17,632 nt of DNA, taken from contig AQVQ01000006.1 in NCBI GenBank assembly GCA_000375685.1, positions 17,023 through 34,654 on the forward strand. The letters run 5' to 3'. Position 1 is the stretch's first letter. Each line of letters opens with the position of its first letter. This stretch comes from a crenarchaeote SCGC AAA261-N23. Lineage in GTDB: Archaea; Thermoproteota; Thermoprotei; Gearchaeales; Gearchaeaceae. Positions 1 through 7,323 of the stretch are shown here, in pieces. The position numbers were made by a program, and so were the translations under genes. The notes under the pieces were generated by a model, which saw only the letters and a list, made by a program, of their open reading frames with translations, did not search any database and was not told the DNA's origin.

Positions 1-90
1 AGCAAGGAAAAAGTAAAAGGAAGTATGATAAGGGAGTGGGAAATAGAAGAAGAAACCTATGTTATCGGAGTAAGCAAAATAAATAAATAA
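1..90 (+). CDS. C-terminal end of an unidentified protein (5' end outside window)
   Basis: Frame 1 is open from the first base to a TAA at 88-90 and gives a 29-residue charged tail (starts SKEKVKGSMIREWEIE). The other two forward frames give a quick stop or an arginine/asparagine-rich translation unlike a normal protein end. The family cannot be identified from this piece. The TATA-like sequence of the next gene overlaps its last codons. It is probably a real gene end, but this rests on composition and position only. Confidence 0.4.
   Translation, partial: SKEKVKGSMIREWEIEEETYVIGVSKINK
80..90 (+). promoter_or_regulatory. TATA-like box upstream of the ATP-grasp ligase gene
   Basis: An A/T-only stretch (TAAATAAATAA type) is centred about 26 bases before the ATG at 111. 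This fits an archaeal TATA box driving a leaderless transcript. It is weak evidence in AT-rich DNA. Confidence 0.3.
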
Positions 91-110
91 AATCTTAGAG
101 ACATTTTATC

Positions 111-1001
111 ATGCAAGAGCTTCATGTAGCAGTTTTAGATTACAATTCAACTCCTTCTTATACAAGTTTAAGTTTGTTAAGAGAACTTAAAAGGAGGGGT
201 CACCATGCATATTATTTAACAATAGATAAGTTCGCTTGCGACATAAAAGAAGGGAAAGTTGAGGTAAATTATCAAGGTAAAAGTATCGATAAAATTGATC
301 TTTTCTTCTTAAGAACTATAGGAACTTCAATAAATTTTGAAAAAATGGAATATCGAATTAATATACTTAGATGTATTGAAAGTTTGAAAAAGCCTGTAAT
401 AAATCCCGTTGAAGGATATTTGAAAGCAAGGAATAAATTTACATGCCTAAGTTTACTAGCAAATAAGGGAATAAAAGTTCCTGAGACCTTCGTAACAGAA
501 AATGAATTTTTGGCCTATGAATTTGTAAAGAAAATGGGGAAATGCGTTGTAAAACCCATAATAGGTTCAAGAGGTGTAGGTTCATTTTTAATTGATGATG
601 CAGATGTAGGATTTAGAAGAATACAGGAACTTAAAGAAAAAGGTTATTCAATTTATTTACAAAGATATATCAACAAGCCTAATAGGGATATAAGGGTAAT
701 AGTGGTTGGAGACGAAGTATTAGGGGGGATGGCACGGGAATCAAATTATTGGAAAACTAACGTATATCAAGGCGCAGAAGCTAAGCCGATAATTCTTCCA
801 AAGGAGGTTGAAAATTTAGCTCTAAAGGTTACTAAAGAACTTGGTCTAATGTACAGCGGTGTTGATATAGCTGAAGAAAACGGAGATTATTATGTCCTTG
901 AAGTAAATTCATCTCCTTTATGGCATGGTTTTCTTTCTTCAACAGGCATAAACCCTGCAATTAAGCTCATAGATTTGGCTGAAAGGCTGGTAAAAAAATA
1001 A
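111..1001 (+). CDS. RimK/LysX/MptN-type ATP-grasp ligase (alpha-L-glutamate ligase family)
   Basis: The 296-residue protein has the layout of RimK-family amino-acid ligases: an N-terminal preATP-grasp domain (about 1-95), then an ATP-grasp fold. Visible motifs are the nucleotide-binding KPIIGSRGVGS at 148-158, RDIRVIVVG at 192-200, and the metal-binding acidic residues D252 and E264 with N266 in EVNSSP. This family forms an amide or peptide bond using ATP, usually adding glutamate to a carboxylate. Members act on LysW in lysine/arginine synthesis (LysX, ArgX), on tetrahydromethanopterin (MptN), on coenzyme F420 (CofF) or on ribosomal protein S6 (RimK). No lysW or other lysine genes are visible next to it, so the acceptor cannot be assigned. 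The ATG at 111 fits both the TATA spacing and the usual N-terminus. Confidence is high for the family and low for the substrate. Confidence 0.85.
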   Translation: MQELHVAVLDYNSTPSYTSLSLLRELKRRGHHAYYLTIDKFACDIKEGKVEVNYQGKSIDKIDLFFLRTIGTSINFEKMEYRINILRCIESLKKPVINPVEGYLKARNKFTCLSLLANKGIKVPETFVTENEFLAYEFVKKMGKCVVKPIIGSRGVGSFLIDDADVGFRRIQELKEKGYSIYLQRYINKPNRDIRVIVVGDEVLGGMARESNYWKTNVYQGAEAKPIILPKEVENLALKVTKELGLMYSGVDIAEENGDYYVLEVNSSPLWHGFLSSTGINPAIKLIDLAERLVKK

Positions 1002-1007
1002 TTTTTA

Positions 1008-1041
1008 ATGGAAAACCTTCAAGTTAAAATCTATTTTCCAT
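1008..1041. repeat. 8-bp inverted repeat between the ligase and the membrane protein gene
   Basis: ATGGAAAA at 1008-1015 is perfectly complementary to TTTTCCAT at 1034-1041, with an 18-base spacer. It lies just after the ligase stop (999-1001) and just before the TATA-like box of the next gene. It could be a weak 3'-end hairpin or an operator. Chance is possible in AT-rich DNA. Confidence 0.35.
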
Positions 1042-1054
1042 AAGATATTATTTC

Positions 1055-1062
1055 TTATATAA
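1055..1062 (+). promoter_or_regulatory. TATA box for the small membrane protein gene
   Basis: TTATATAA lies about 27 bases upstream of the ATG at 1086, the spacing expected between an archaeal TATA box and a start site at the ATG. This supports the ATG over the upstream TTG codons, which would lie before the predicted transcript start. Confidence 0.5.
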
Positions 1063-1085
1063 AGTATTTGTTGAATATTGTTAGC

Positions 1086-1403
1086 ATGATAAACAGCATA
1101 TATCTAGTAAACGTTGTAACATGGTTGGCGATATTTTCAATTGTAGCCATTATTGTGCAAAAAAAGCTCGGCGTTTTAGGATTTACAATAGGAGTGGGTG
1201 GTGCATTAATGACATTGTTTTCTGCAATTCAGGACGCTTATAATCTGGGTCCTACTTTTCTTACGGTATTTCCATTCAACTCCTTTGAAACAACACCTTT
1301 CTATATTTCTCCAGCAATAACAACAGCTGCATTTGCAGTGGTGAGTTTCACAGTAACATTCTTGATGGAAAGGGCATTCTACAAACCTGCAAGAACGGTT
1401 TAA
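1086..1403 (+). CDS. Small membrane protein of unknown function
   Basis: The protein has 105 residues and about three hydrophobic segments: roughly 7-25 (VVTWLAIFSIVAIIV), 30-48 (LGFTIGVGGALMTLFSAI) and 76-96 (ITTAAFAVVSFTVTFLMER). A polar, aromatic loop connects the last two. The tail ends in a basic AFYKPARTV, probably cytoplasmic. There is no recognisable catalytic motif and no family I can name. TTG codons at 1068 and 1071 would lengthen the protein by 5-6 residues, but the TATA box at 1055-1062 points to the ATG at 1086. It sits between a ligase and S-adenosylhomocysteine hydrolase on the same strand. The 31-base gap to the latter is T-rich, so co-transcription is uncertain. Confidence 0.65.
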   Translation: MINSIYLVNVVTWLAIFSIVAIIVQKKLGVLGFTIGVGGALMTLFSAIQDAYNLGPTFLTVFPFNSFETTPFYISPAITTAAFAVVSFTVTFLMERAFYKPARTV

Positions 1404-1430
1404 GTTTTTTTACTATTTTTTCTATTTTAG
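1404..1430 (+). terminator. T-rich tract after the membrane protein gene
   Basis: Immediately after the TAA, the + strand carries runs of seven and six T's with no preceding hairpin. Archaeal RNA polymerase can terminate at oligo-T stretches alone. The tract also lies directly before the next start codon, so its role is uncertain. Confidence 0.35.
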
Positions 1431-1434
1431 TATT

Positions 1435-2676
1435 ATGCCTTTTAAAGTAAAGGATATTAATTTATCAAAAAAGGGCTTTTTAGATATTGAATGGGCATCC
1501 ACTCATATGCCAGTTCTAAGTTTAATAAAAGAAGATTTTGAATCAAGGAGACCTCTTGAAGGTGTAAGAGTTGGTGCATGTTTACATATTACTAAAGAAA
1601 CAGCAGTCCTTTTATTAGCAATTAAAACTGCAGGCGCTGAAGTATATGCTTGTCCTTCAAATCCTTTAAGTACTCAAGATCATGTTGCTGCAGCTTTAGC
1701 TGAGAGTGGTATAAATATTTTCGCTTGGCGGAATCAGACAAATGATGAATATTATTGGTGTATAAATCAAGTTCTTTCAAGCAATCCTATGATAACAATG
1801 GATGATGGAGCTGATTTAACTGTTCAAGCTCACAAAAAAGGAATAATTACTTTAGGCGGAACGGAAGAAACTACCACAGGTGTAATAAGGCTAAAATCTA
1901 TGGAATCCGTCGGCGAACTTAAATATCCTATAATAAGCGTAAACGATGCGAATACTAAATATTTATTCGATAATCGTTATGGTACAGGTCAAAGTACAAT
2001 TGATGGTATAATGAGGGCGACTTCTGTGCTTTTGGCTGGGAAGAACTTTGTAGTAGTTGGTTACGGTTGGGTTGGAAGAGGAATAGCTTTAAGAGCAAAA
2101 GGAATGGGCGCTAATGTTATAGTTGTTGAAACAGATCCAATTAGAGCTTTGGAAGCTGTTATGGATGGGTATCAGGTTATGAATTTAGAACAGGCTTCAA
2201 AATTAGGAGATATATTCGTTACAGCTACAGGGAATTATCATGTAATAAGGAAAGAGCATATGCTGCTTATGAAGAACGATGCTATTTTAGCAAATGCAGG
2301 TCATTTCAACGTTGAAATTTCCTTAGATGATTTGGAGGAAATAACTGTTTCAAAGGTAAATGTAAGAGACTATGTTACAAAGCATAACTTAGTAAACGGT
2401 AAGCGAATCTATATTTTAGCTGAGGGAAGACTTGTAAACTTAGCGTGTGCAGAAGGTCATCCCAGTGAAGTTATGGACATGTCTTTCTCACTTCAAGCAT
2501 TAAGCGTTGAATATTTGTATCAGAATAGTTCAAAACTTCAGCCAAAGGTTTTACGTGTTCCTTTAGAAATAGATAAAAAAGTTGCCAATCTCAAATTGGA
2601 AAGCATGGGAATAAAAATTGAAAAGTTAACACCTGAACAAGAAAAGTACTTAAAAAGCTGGGAATACGGTACTTAA
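1435..2676 (+). CDS. ahcY: S-adenosylhomocysteine hydrolase (adenosylhomocysteinase)
   Basis: This enzyme hydrolyses S-adenosylhomocysteine to adenosine and homocysteine and so clears the product inhibitor of SAM-dependent methyltransferases. It uses tightly bound NAD+ and normally works as a cytoplasmic tetramer. The 413-residue protein shows the family signatures in order: SNPLSTQD (75-82), MDDGADL (122-128), GGTEETTTG (141-149), NDANTKYLFDNRYG (170-183, with the catalytic lysine K175 and aspartate D179), the NAD-binding GYGWVGRG (209-216), NAGHFN (287-292) and GHPSEVMD beginning near 341. The protein ends in KSWEYGT. It lacks the longer C-terminal extension of the eukaryotic enzyme, as is usual for archaeal and Thermotoga-type forms. 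The stop codon overlaps that of gatE on the other strand. Three methyltransferase-related genes (fibrillarin, Nop5, Trm1) lie nearby but not in the same operon. Confidence 0.97.
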   Translation: MPFKVKDINLSKKGFLDIEWASTHMPVLSLIKEDFESRRPLEGVRVGACLHITKETAVLLLAIKTAGAEVYACPSNPLSTQDHVAAALAESGINIFAWRNQTNDEYYWCINQVLSSNPMITMDDGADLTVQAHKKGIITLGGTEETTTGVIRLKSMESVGELKYPIISVNDANTKYLFDNRYGTGQSTIDGIMRATSVLLAGKNFVVVGYGWVGRGIALRAKGMGANVIVVETDPIRALEAVMDGYQVMNLEQASKLGDIFVTATGNYHVIRKEHMLLMKNDAILANAGHFNVEISLDDLEEITVSKVNVRDYVTKHNLVNGKRIYILAEGRLVNLACAEGHPSEVMDMSFSLQALSVEYLYQNSSKLQPKVLRVPLEIDKKVANLKLESMGIKIEKLTPEQEKYLKSWEYGT

Positions 2677-4568
2677 ACTATTCCTAAGTTTTTTAGTTTT
2701 TCTTTAATCATGTTGTAAGCTTCTGAAGCATTTACTTTACCTCTAAATTTACTCATTAGAATCTTCATGGTTAAATCGACCGCTTTTTCTTTACGTTCCT
2801 TAATTACGTTTATGTTTTCTGAAATTATATTATCTATTATTTTTTCAACTTCTGCTCTAGATAAAATCATTAGATTAAGTTTTTCAACAGCCTCGTCTAC
2901 GCTTGAACTTGGATTTTTTGCAAGATATGTTATCAATTCTTCTAGAGATTCCTTAGCTATTTTTTCTTCTTTCAAAAGTGAAAATATTTTGAAGAATTTG
3001 TTTTCGTTTATAGCCTCTATGTTTATACCCATTCTTTTTAAGTATTTCATAGTTTCAGTTAAAGTTGTAGCAACTATCGTAGGCTTAATTTGCAAACTAC
3101 AAAGCTTCTCGAACAGATCTTCAGTCTGTGAATCAACAAGTTCCTGGGCTAGCTGTTGACTTATTTCGTATTTTGATTTGAGGTACTTTATTCTATCCTC
3201 TATTTTTTCAGGAAGATTATTCTTGATTTTTTCTAATAATTCTTTTTTTACCACAAAAGGCGGTATGTCTGTTTCTGGATACATCCTAGCAGATCCAGGC
3301 CTAGGTCTTGAATATCTTGTTGTTCCATCAGGCTGTGCATTCCTTGTTTCTTCAGGTACTCCAATAAAGGCATATCGTATTCTTTCTATTACTATATTCA
3401 TAGCTTCTCTGCATTCCTCTTCTTTTCCCAGAACGATTATAAATGCATCATTTTCGTAATCTAACCCTGCGTAATCATATACCTTTTTAACTTCTTCTTG
3501 TGTTATACCATAATTAGGTAGTTCATCACTATGAATAATTCCTTGTAATGTAGTCCAATTTATTACATAATCAGCAAGTTCTGAAGCGAATCTTCTATTT
3601 GGTTGAATTTGGAATCCTAATAATCCCTTCATTTTATACAGCTTTTGTAAATAAATTTTCTCCCCTTTTTCAATTGATCTTCTAATTAGATTGCTTTTGG
3701 TATCCTTAAAAAGTTCTGTAATATCAATTAGATTTATTTCAGGCTTTGGTACATTTCTTTCATTAAGCTTATCCTTAAGTTCTAGAAGTTTCAGTTGCCT
3801 TTCTATTTCATACTCAATTACTTTAGGTATTAATCCGAGCTCTTGTATTCCTTTGATTTCAGTTTTTGCCCCTCTAGCTATAGATATGTTAATGTCCTGT
3901 CTTATAGTTCCTATTCCTCTTTTAACTTTACCTGTACTTCTTAATATTAAGCCTATTTTATAGGCGATTCTTTTTGCTTTTTCAGGATCGTTTATATAGG
4001 AAGTTGTAGCTATTTCAATTAAAGGTATGCCTTGTCTATCCAGTCTATATACTACATAGTCTCTTCCTTCTTCTATTTTCCTTGATGCATCTTCTTCTAA
4101 TGTAATTGTTTCTATTCCAACTTTTTCATTTTCATCTTCTAAATATCCACCTAAGGCTACTACAGCAGTCCTCTGAAATCCCGTTGTATTACTTCCATCT
4201 ATTACCTCCTTCCTCATCACATGTATTTCATCAAGAATGTTGCTGTTTAATAGCATTGCAACAGTCAATGCGATCTCTACAGCTTCTTGGTTTATACTAT
4301 GCGGCGGTTCTTCATCTAATTCAACAAGACAAGTTGAATTTTTGGTAATTTGATAAATGTATGTTCTGTTATGCTTAAATTCCATTATTGCAGCAGGATC
4401 TATTTCTCCAAGTTCGCTTTTTGTTGGTCTAAGCTTCCTTTTAATACTTGCTTCTATTTCCTCCTCTAGAATTGTAGGACAGTTACAAAACAATTTACTT
4501 TTTGTATCCAACTGTTGATGGACTTCTAAACCTACCCTTAAACCAATTGATCGATAGTCGTACTTCAT
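2673..4568 (-). CDS. gatE: Glutamyl-tRNA(Gln) amidotransferase subunit E
   Basis: GatE is the tRNA-binding and kinase/amidating subunit of the archaeal GatDE complex. That complex converts misacylated Glu-tRNA(Gln) to Gln-tRNA(Gln) using ammonia made by GatD. At 631 residues it has the length typical of GatE. Signatures include VGLEVHQQLDT (12-22) with a CNC pair at 28-30, GSNTTGFQRTA (125-135), DRQGIPLIEIAT (177-188) and GTIRQDINISI (220-230). The conserved PEETRNAQPDGTTRYSRPRP stretch starts at 405 and continues into the MYPETDIPP block. The roughly 280-410 insertion relative to GatB matches the AspRS-like domain that defines GatE, and the helical tail from about 440 matches the GatB/YqeY-like domain. 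The start ATG overlaps the gatD stop by four bases (ATGA), implying translational coupling. Its own stop overlaps that of ahcY. Confidence 0.97.
   Translation of the reverse strand: MKYDYRSIGLRVGLEVHQQLDTKSKLFCNCPTILEEEIEASIKRKLRPTKSELGEIDPAAIMEFKHNRTYIYQITKNSTCLVELDEEPPHSINQEAVEIALTVAMLLNSNILDEIHVMRKEVIDGSNTTGFQRTAVVALGGYLEDENEKVGIETITLEEDASRKIEEGRDYVVYRLDRQGIPLIEIATTSYINDPEKAKRIAYKIGLILRSTGKVKRGIGTIRQDINISIARGAKTEIKGIQELGLIPKVIEYEIERQLKLLELKDKLNERNVPKPEINLIDITELFKDTKSNLIRRSIEKGEKIYLQKLYKMKGLLGFQIQPNRRFASELADYVINWTTLQGIIHSDELPNYGITQEEVKKVYDYAGLDYENDAFIIVLGKEEECREAMNIVIERIRYAFIGVPEETRNAQPDGTTRYSRPRPGSARMYPETDIPPFVVKKELLEKIKNNLPEKIEDRIKYLKSKYEISQQLAQELVDSQTEDLFEKLCSLQIKPTIVATTLTETMKYLKRMGINIEAINENKFFKIFSLLKEEKIAKESLEELITYLAKNPSSSVDEAVEKLNLMILSRAEVEKIIDNIISENINVIKERKEKAVDLTMKILMSKFRGKVNASEAYNMIKEKLKNLGIV
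2689..2706 (+). terminator. T-rich candidate terminator for ahcY inside the gatE 3' end
   Basis: The + strand just past the ahcY stop carries GTTTTTTAGTTTTTCTTT, a run of T's suitable for hairpin-independent archaeal termination. The same bases encode lysine codons at the end of gatE on the minus strand, so the tract could simply reflect coding. Confidence 0.3.
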
Positions 4569-5890
4569 TCTAAATATTCAAGTCTGTAGCTTATTTCTCC
4601 TGCAATATTCGTCAAAAACATCCTCTTTGCATCCTCCATATCTTTGTAATTGCCCAAAACCCACATCAGCTTTACAAAAGCAGTTTCAGGTAGCATATCT
4701 TCACATCCTATTGCACCGCTTTTAATTAGGAGTCTTCCGGTTTCGTATACATGCATGTTTATCCTTCCATATAAGCACTGTGAAGCAATAGCAACGATTA
4801 CACCTTTATCCGTAGCATACTTTATGGCATCTATTATTGAATGTGGAACGTGGCCCAATCCTGTTCCTTCAATTAGAATTCCTCTATAGCCCTTATCAAC
4901 TAAATATGTAATTATATCACTTGCTTCCTGAGGCATAGAAGCAAAGGTTTTTAACAAAAAAACTTTGTTTTCGAAATTATTCATGAGTTTAATTTCCCTT
5001 GAATCATCCCTTTTCAACAATCCTTCAGTGTCTTCATATACTATGTTTCCTTTAAGAATTTTTGCAACAATTCTTGAATTTATTGTTTTGAAAGCATCTC
5101 TTCTACTAGTATGCATTTTCCTAACTCTTGTACCTCTATGAACTACGCAAAATTCATCACTTGTAGTTCCATGCATAACCACAAATACACCGCTATATTC
5201 GCTCTTTAAAGCAAAGTGATGCGCAGAATATAAGTTAAGAGCTGCATCGGAAGAAGGTCTATCTAAGCTTCTCTGTGCGCCTACCAATAAAACTGGATGA
5301 GGTAAATTGATTAGTGAAAAGCTTAATGCTGCAGAAGTATAGCCCATCGTGTCTGTTCCATGCGTTATTATAATTCCTTTAGAACCATTCTTTATTTCCT
5401 CATATACAGCGTGAGAAATCTTTTTCCAATGTTCACAAGTAATGTCTTCACTTAATATTTTCATCAATTCTATCATTCTTGTGGTTGAATGGCTTATAGC
5501 ATCTGGTACCACATCTGCTAAATCCTCTACATTAAATGAAGGCTTGACCGCACCAGTCTTATAATCAATTCTACTCATTATTGTTCCTCCTGTAGCTATA
5601 TATGAGAGCACCGTTTTTCCATTTTTTTTCCTGCACAGCTTTAACTTGAATCTTTTGTTCTTCCTCCTTTTTTGCACCAAATTCACGCTTACTTTCTCAT
5701 CAAATTTAATTCCTATATTGTATCCGTTTGGAAGCTTTAAAGTGATGTAATCAGATTCATAAATCTCGTATCTTGGCATTAATCTTCCTTTGTAAATTCC
5801 ATAAGGCGTAGATACTTCTATTATATCTCCTACATCTATATTTTTAGATACAAGATAGTCCCTAATCTTTCCTGAATATCCTTCTAACAT
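4565..5890 (-). CDS. gatD: Glutamyl-tRNA(Gln) amidotransferase subunit D (asparaginase-like)
   Basis: GatD releases ammonia from an amide donor for transfer to Glu-tRNA(Gln) by GatE. The 441-residue protein has the archaea-specific N-terminal beta-rich domain (about 1-85, with GDIIEV and a basic RRKNKR stretch) followed by an asparaginase-type domain. Catalytic signatures are ATGGTIMSR (99-107, nucleophile region T100), ITHGTDTMGYTSAAL (175-189), VGAQRSLDRPSSDA (203-216) and TRVRKMHTSRRDAF further on, which carries the lysine of the active site. A plain L-asparaginase would lack the N-terminal domain, and gatE directly downstream settles the assignment. It lies eight bases downstream of rps30e on the same strand, so the three genes most likely form one operon read from a promoter near 6103. 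Confidence 0.97.
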   Translation of the reverse strand: MLEGYSGKIRDYLVSKNIDVGDIIEVSTPYGIYKGRLMPRYEIYESDYITLKLPNGYNIGIKFDEKVSVNLVQKRRKNKRFKLKLCRKKNGKTVLSYIATGGTIMSRIDYKTGAVKPSFNVEDLADVVPDAISHSTTRMIELMKILSEDITCEHWKKISHAVYEEIKNGSKGIIITHGTDTMGYTSAALSFSLINLPHPVLLVGAQRSLDRPSSDAALNLYSAHHFALKSEYSGVFVVMHGTTSDEFCVVHRGTRVRKMHTSRRDAFKTINSRIVAKILKGNIVYEDTEGLLKRDDSREIKLMNNFENKVFLLKTFASMPQEASDIITYLVDKGYRGILIEGTGLGHVPHSIIDAIKYATDKGVIVAIASQCLYGRINMHVYETGRLLIKSGAIGCEDMLPETAFVKLMWVLGNYKDMEDAKRMFLTNIAGEISYRLEYLE

Positions 5891-5898
5891 TAAAAAAA

Positions 5899-6075
5899 TT
5901 AAATTTGTTCAGCAGATTCAGCTTTTGCAGCTGCTAACTGGGGATAAACAATTCTCTTAAAATACTTGCCCCTGATATGCTGTATTGGATGAGGGCTTTC
6001 TTTAGGTTTAGGTGGAATTTTAGGAGTGGCAGCTCTTACCTTACCAGCTTTAGTTAAGCTTCCATGTGATGGCAT
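5899..6075 (-). CDS. rps30e: Small-subunit ribosomal protein S30e
   Basis: This 58-codon gene runs from the ATG at 6075 to TAA at 5899. The product opens with MPSHGSLTKAGKVRAATPKI, the hallmark N-terminus of archaeal and eukaryotic S30e. A proline/lysine-rich stretch (PPKPKESPHP) and GKYFKRIVYPQLAAA follow. It is a small basic component of the 30S/40S subunit; in eukaryotes it is made as a fusion to a ubiquitin-like protein, and here it is free-standing. A TATA-like box about 28 bases upstream of the ATG suggests a leaderless transcript, and an 18-bp palindrome lies between box and start. The last bases lie eight bases from the gatD start, so it is probably the first gene of an rps30e-gatD-gatE operon. 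Recognition is by the N-terminal motif and is strong. Confidence 0.93.
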   Translation of the reverse strand: MPSHGSLTKAGKVRAATPKIPPKPKESPHPIQHIRGKYFKRIVYPQLAAAKAESAEQI

Positions 6076-6147
6076 ACAATTATTATTTGAATATTCAAAT
6101 ATAAAAATTAGTTTAACTTAAATTCTAACATTGCATATTAAATATCA
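6076..6147. promoter_or_regulatory. Divergent promoter region between rps30e and nop5
   Basis: This 72-base A/T-rich spacer separates two divergent operons. For the minus strand, a TATA-like box (plus-strand ATATAAAA at 6099-6106) sits about 28 bases before the rps30e ATG. For the plus strand, a weaker CTTAAATT (6117-6124) sits about 27 bases before the nop5 ATG at 6148. Both fit leaderless transcripts. The two boxes are only about 10 bases apart, so the two promoters may compete for TBP/TFB. Confidence 0.5.
6084..6101. repeat. 18-bp perfect palindrome in the rps30e/nop5 promoter region
   Basis: TATTTGAATATTCAAATA at 6084-6101 is a perfect inverted repeat with no spacer. It begins nine bases before the rps30e start and touches its TATA-like box. 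Such a position would suit a dimeric repressor of the rps30e-gatDE operon. It is A/T-rich apart from one G:C pair in each arm, so chance is not excluded. Confidence 0.45.
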
Positions 6148-7323
6148 ATGTATCTCTACAGAACACTCATAGGATTTGTGTTAACAAATGATAATAATGC
6201 GGTTAGAAAGTTTTACGTCTATGAAGGAGGATATAAGGAAGCAATAGAAACTAATGAAATTATTGAAAGAAACGGGCTTCCCAAAAATCTAGAAAATTTC
6301 TTGACAGAATTTAAGAATGAGGAAATACTAGTTATAGACCCAAACTTATTTGAAGCTTTAAAATCTAAAAACTATAAAGCAAAGCTTGTTACAATAAATG
6401 AAGAAATTTCTAAGTTTGTAACTTCATTGAAAGATTTCTTCATAAAAAATTATTTCCTAGCTGAATCAAGCTATTATGAATACGTTAGGAACGTTTACTT
6501 AGATTTGGTTAGGATAAAAATAAAGGAGATTCAGAAAGGCAAGGATAAATTGATAATTCAATCTATTGAATCTTTAGACGAGTTAGATAAATCCATAAAT
6601 ATATTGATTGGAAGACTTCAGGAATGGTACGGACTACATTTTCCTGAATTATACAATAAAATTGGAGAAAACAAATCATATGCAAAGCTTATCTCGTTAC
6701 AACCAAATAGAATTAATTTGGATTACAATACACTTATTAAGTTGGGTTTTCCAAAGCCAAAATCGATTGAGATTTTAGAAGCGGCTAAGACTTCCTTGGG
6801 AGCTGAGTTTGATGAGGAAGATTTAAAAATGATACAATCTTTTTCTCAAAGAATCGTCGATCTATTTGAACTTAGAAAATCAATAGAGAATTATCTGGAT
6901 GAGCTCATGTTATCAGTAGCGCCTAATTTAACAGCGATTGCAGGTGCTACAATAGGTGCAAGACTTATAGCTAAAGCAGGAGGTTTAGAAAATTTAGCAA
7001 ATTTACCATCAAGTACAATACAAGTATTGGGTGCTGAAAAAGCTCTGTTTAAGCATTTAAAATATGGCACAAAACCTCCAAAACACGGAATAATTTTCCA
7101 GCATCCTTATGTTCATTCTGCGCCTAAGTGGCTAAGAGGTAAAATAGCAAGGGCTATTGCAAATAAAATATCTATAGCTGCACGTATAGATGCGTATGGT
7201 CAGAAAGATATTTCAAAAGATTTGCTCAATGAACTATCTAAGAAAATAGAAACTATAAAGTCACAATCAAAGCAGCCTGTTAAAAAGAAAGTTGAAAAGG
7301 CTAAGAAACATGCCCACAGTTAA
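6148..7323 (+). CDS. nop5: C/D-box sRNP scaffold protein Nop5 (Nop56/58 homologue)
   Basis: Nop5 is the scaffold of the archaeal C/D-box ribonucleoprotein. Its N-terminal domain binds fibrillarin, its coiled coil dimerises, and its NOP domain binds L7Ae and the guide RNA. In the 391-residue protein, about 1-115 matches the fibrillarin-binding region. The segment about 120-255 is helical and includes EWYGLHFPEL at 159-168. The NOP domain starts near 258 with GATIGARLIAKAGG at 266-279 and SSTIQVLGAEKALFKHL at 288-304. HGIIFQHPYVHSAP follows at 313-326, and the domain ends near RIDAYG. A lysine-rich tail (VKKKVEKAKKHAHS) is typical. Its last 14 bases overlap the start of the fibrillarin gene, a conserved archaeal pairing. 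It is transcribed divergently from rps30e. Confidence 0.97.
   Translation: MYLYRTLIGFVLTNDNNAVRKFYVYEGGYKEAIETNEIIERNGLPKNLENFLTEFKNEEILVIDPNLFEALKSKNYKAKLVTINEEISKFVTSLKDFFIKNYFLAESSYYEYVRNVYLDLVRIKIKEIQKGKDKLIIQSIESLDELDKSINILIGRLQEWYGLHFPELYNKIGENKSYAKLISLQPNRINLDYNTLIKLGFPKPKSIEILEAAKTSLGAEFDEEDLKMIQSFSQRIVDLFELRKSIENYLDELMLSVAPNLTAIAGATIGARLIAKAGGLENLANLPSSTIQVLGAEKALFKHLKYGTKPPKHGIIFQHPYVHSAPKWLRGKIARAIANKISIAARIDAYGQKDISKDLLNELSKKIETIKSQSKQPVKKKVEKAKKHAHS

Noticed and set aside
1068..1085. TTG starts for the small membrane protein
   Set aside because: They lie only 6-13 bases after the TATA-like box, upstream of the predicted transcription start, and an ATG is available at 1086.
1741..1815. 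Possible C/D-box sRNA (AATGATGA ... CTGA) inside ahcY
   Set aside because: Boxes about 65 bases apart in conserved coding sequence with no D'/C' pair; such short motifs are expected by chance.
2767..4348. Several plus-strand open frames within gatE
   Set aside because: Low-complexity serine/phenylalanine/leucine-rich shadows of lysine- and glutamate-rich coding sequence on the minus strand.
7292..7309. Upstream TTG start adding six residues to fibrillarin
   Set aside because: The ATG at 7310 gives the standard family N-terminus (MPTVKNHEKFEG), and the extra residues overlap the lysine-rich end of nop5.
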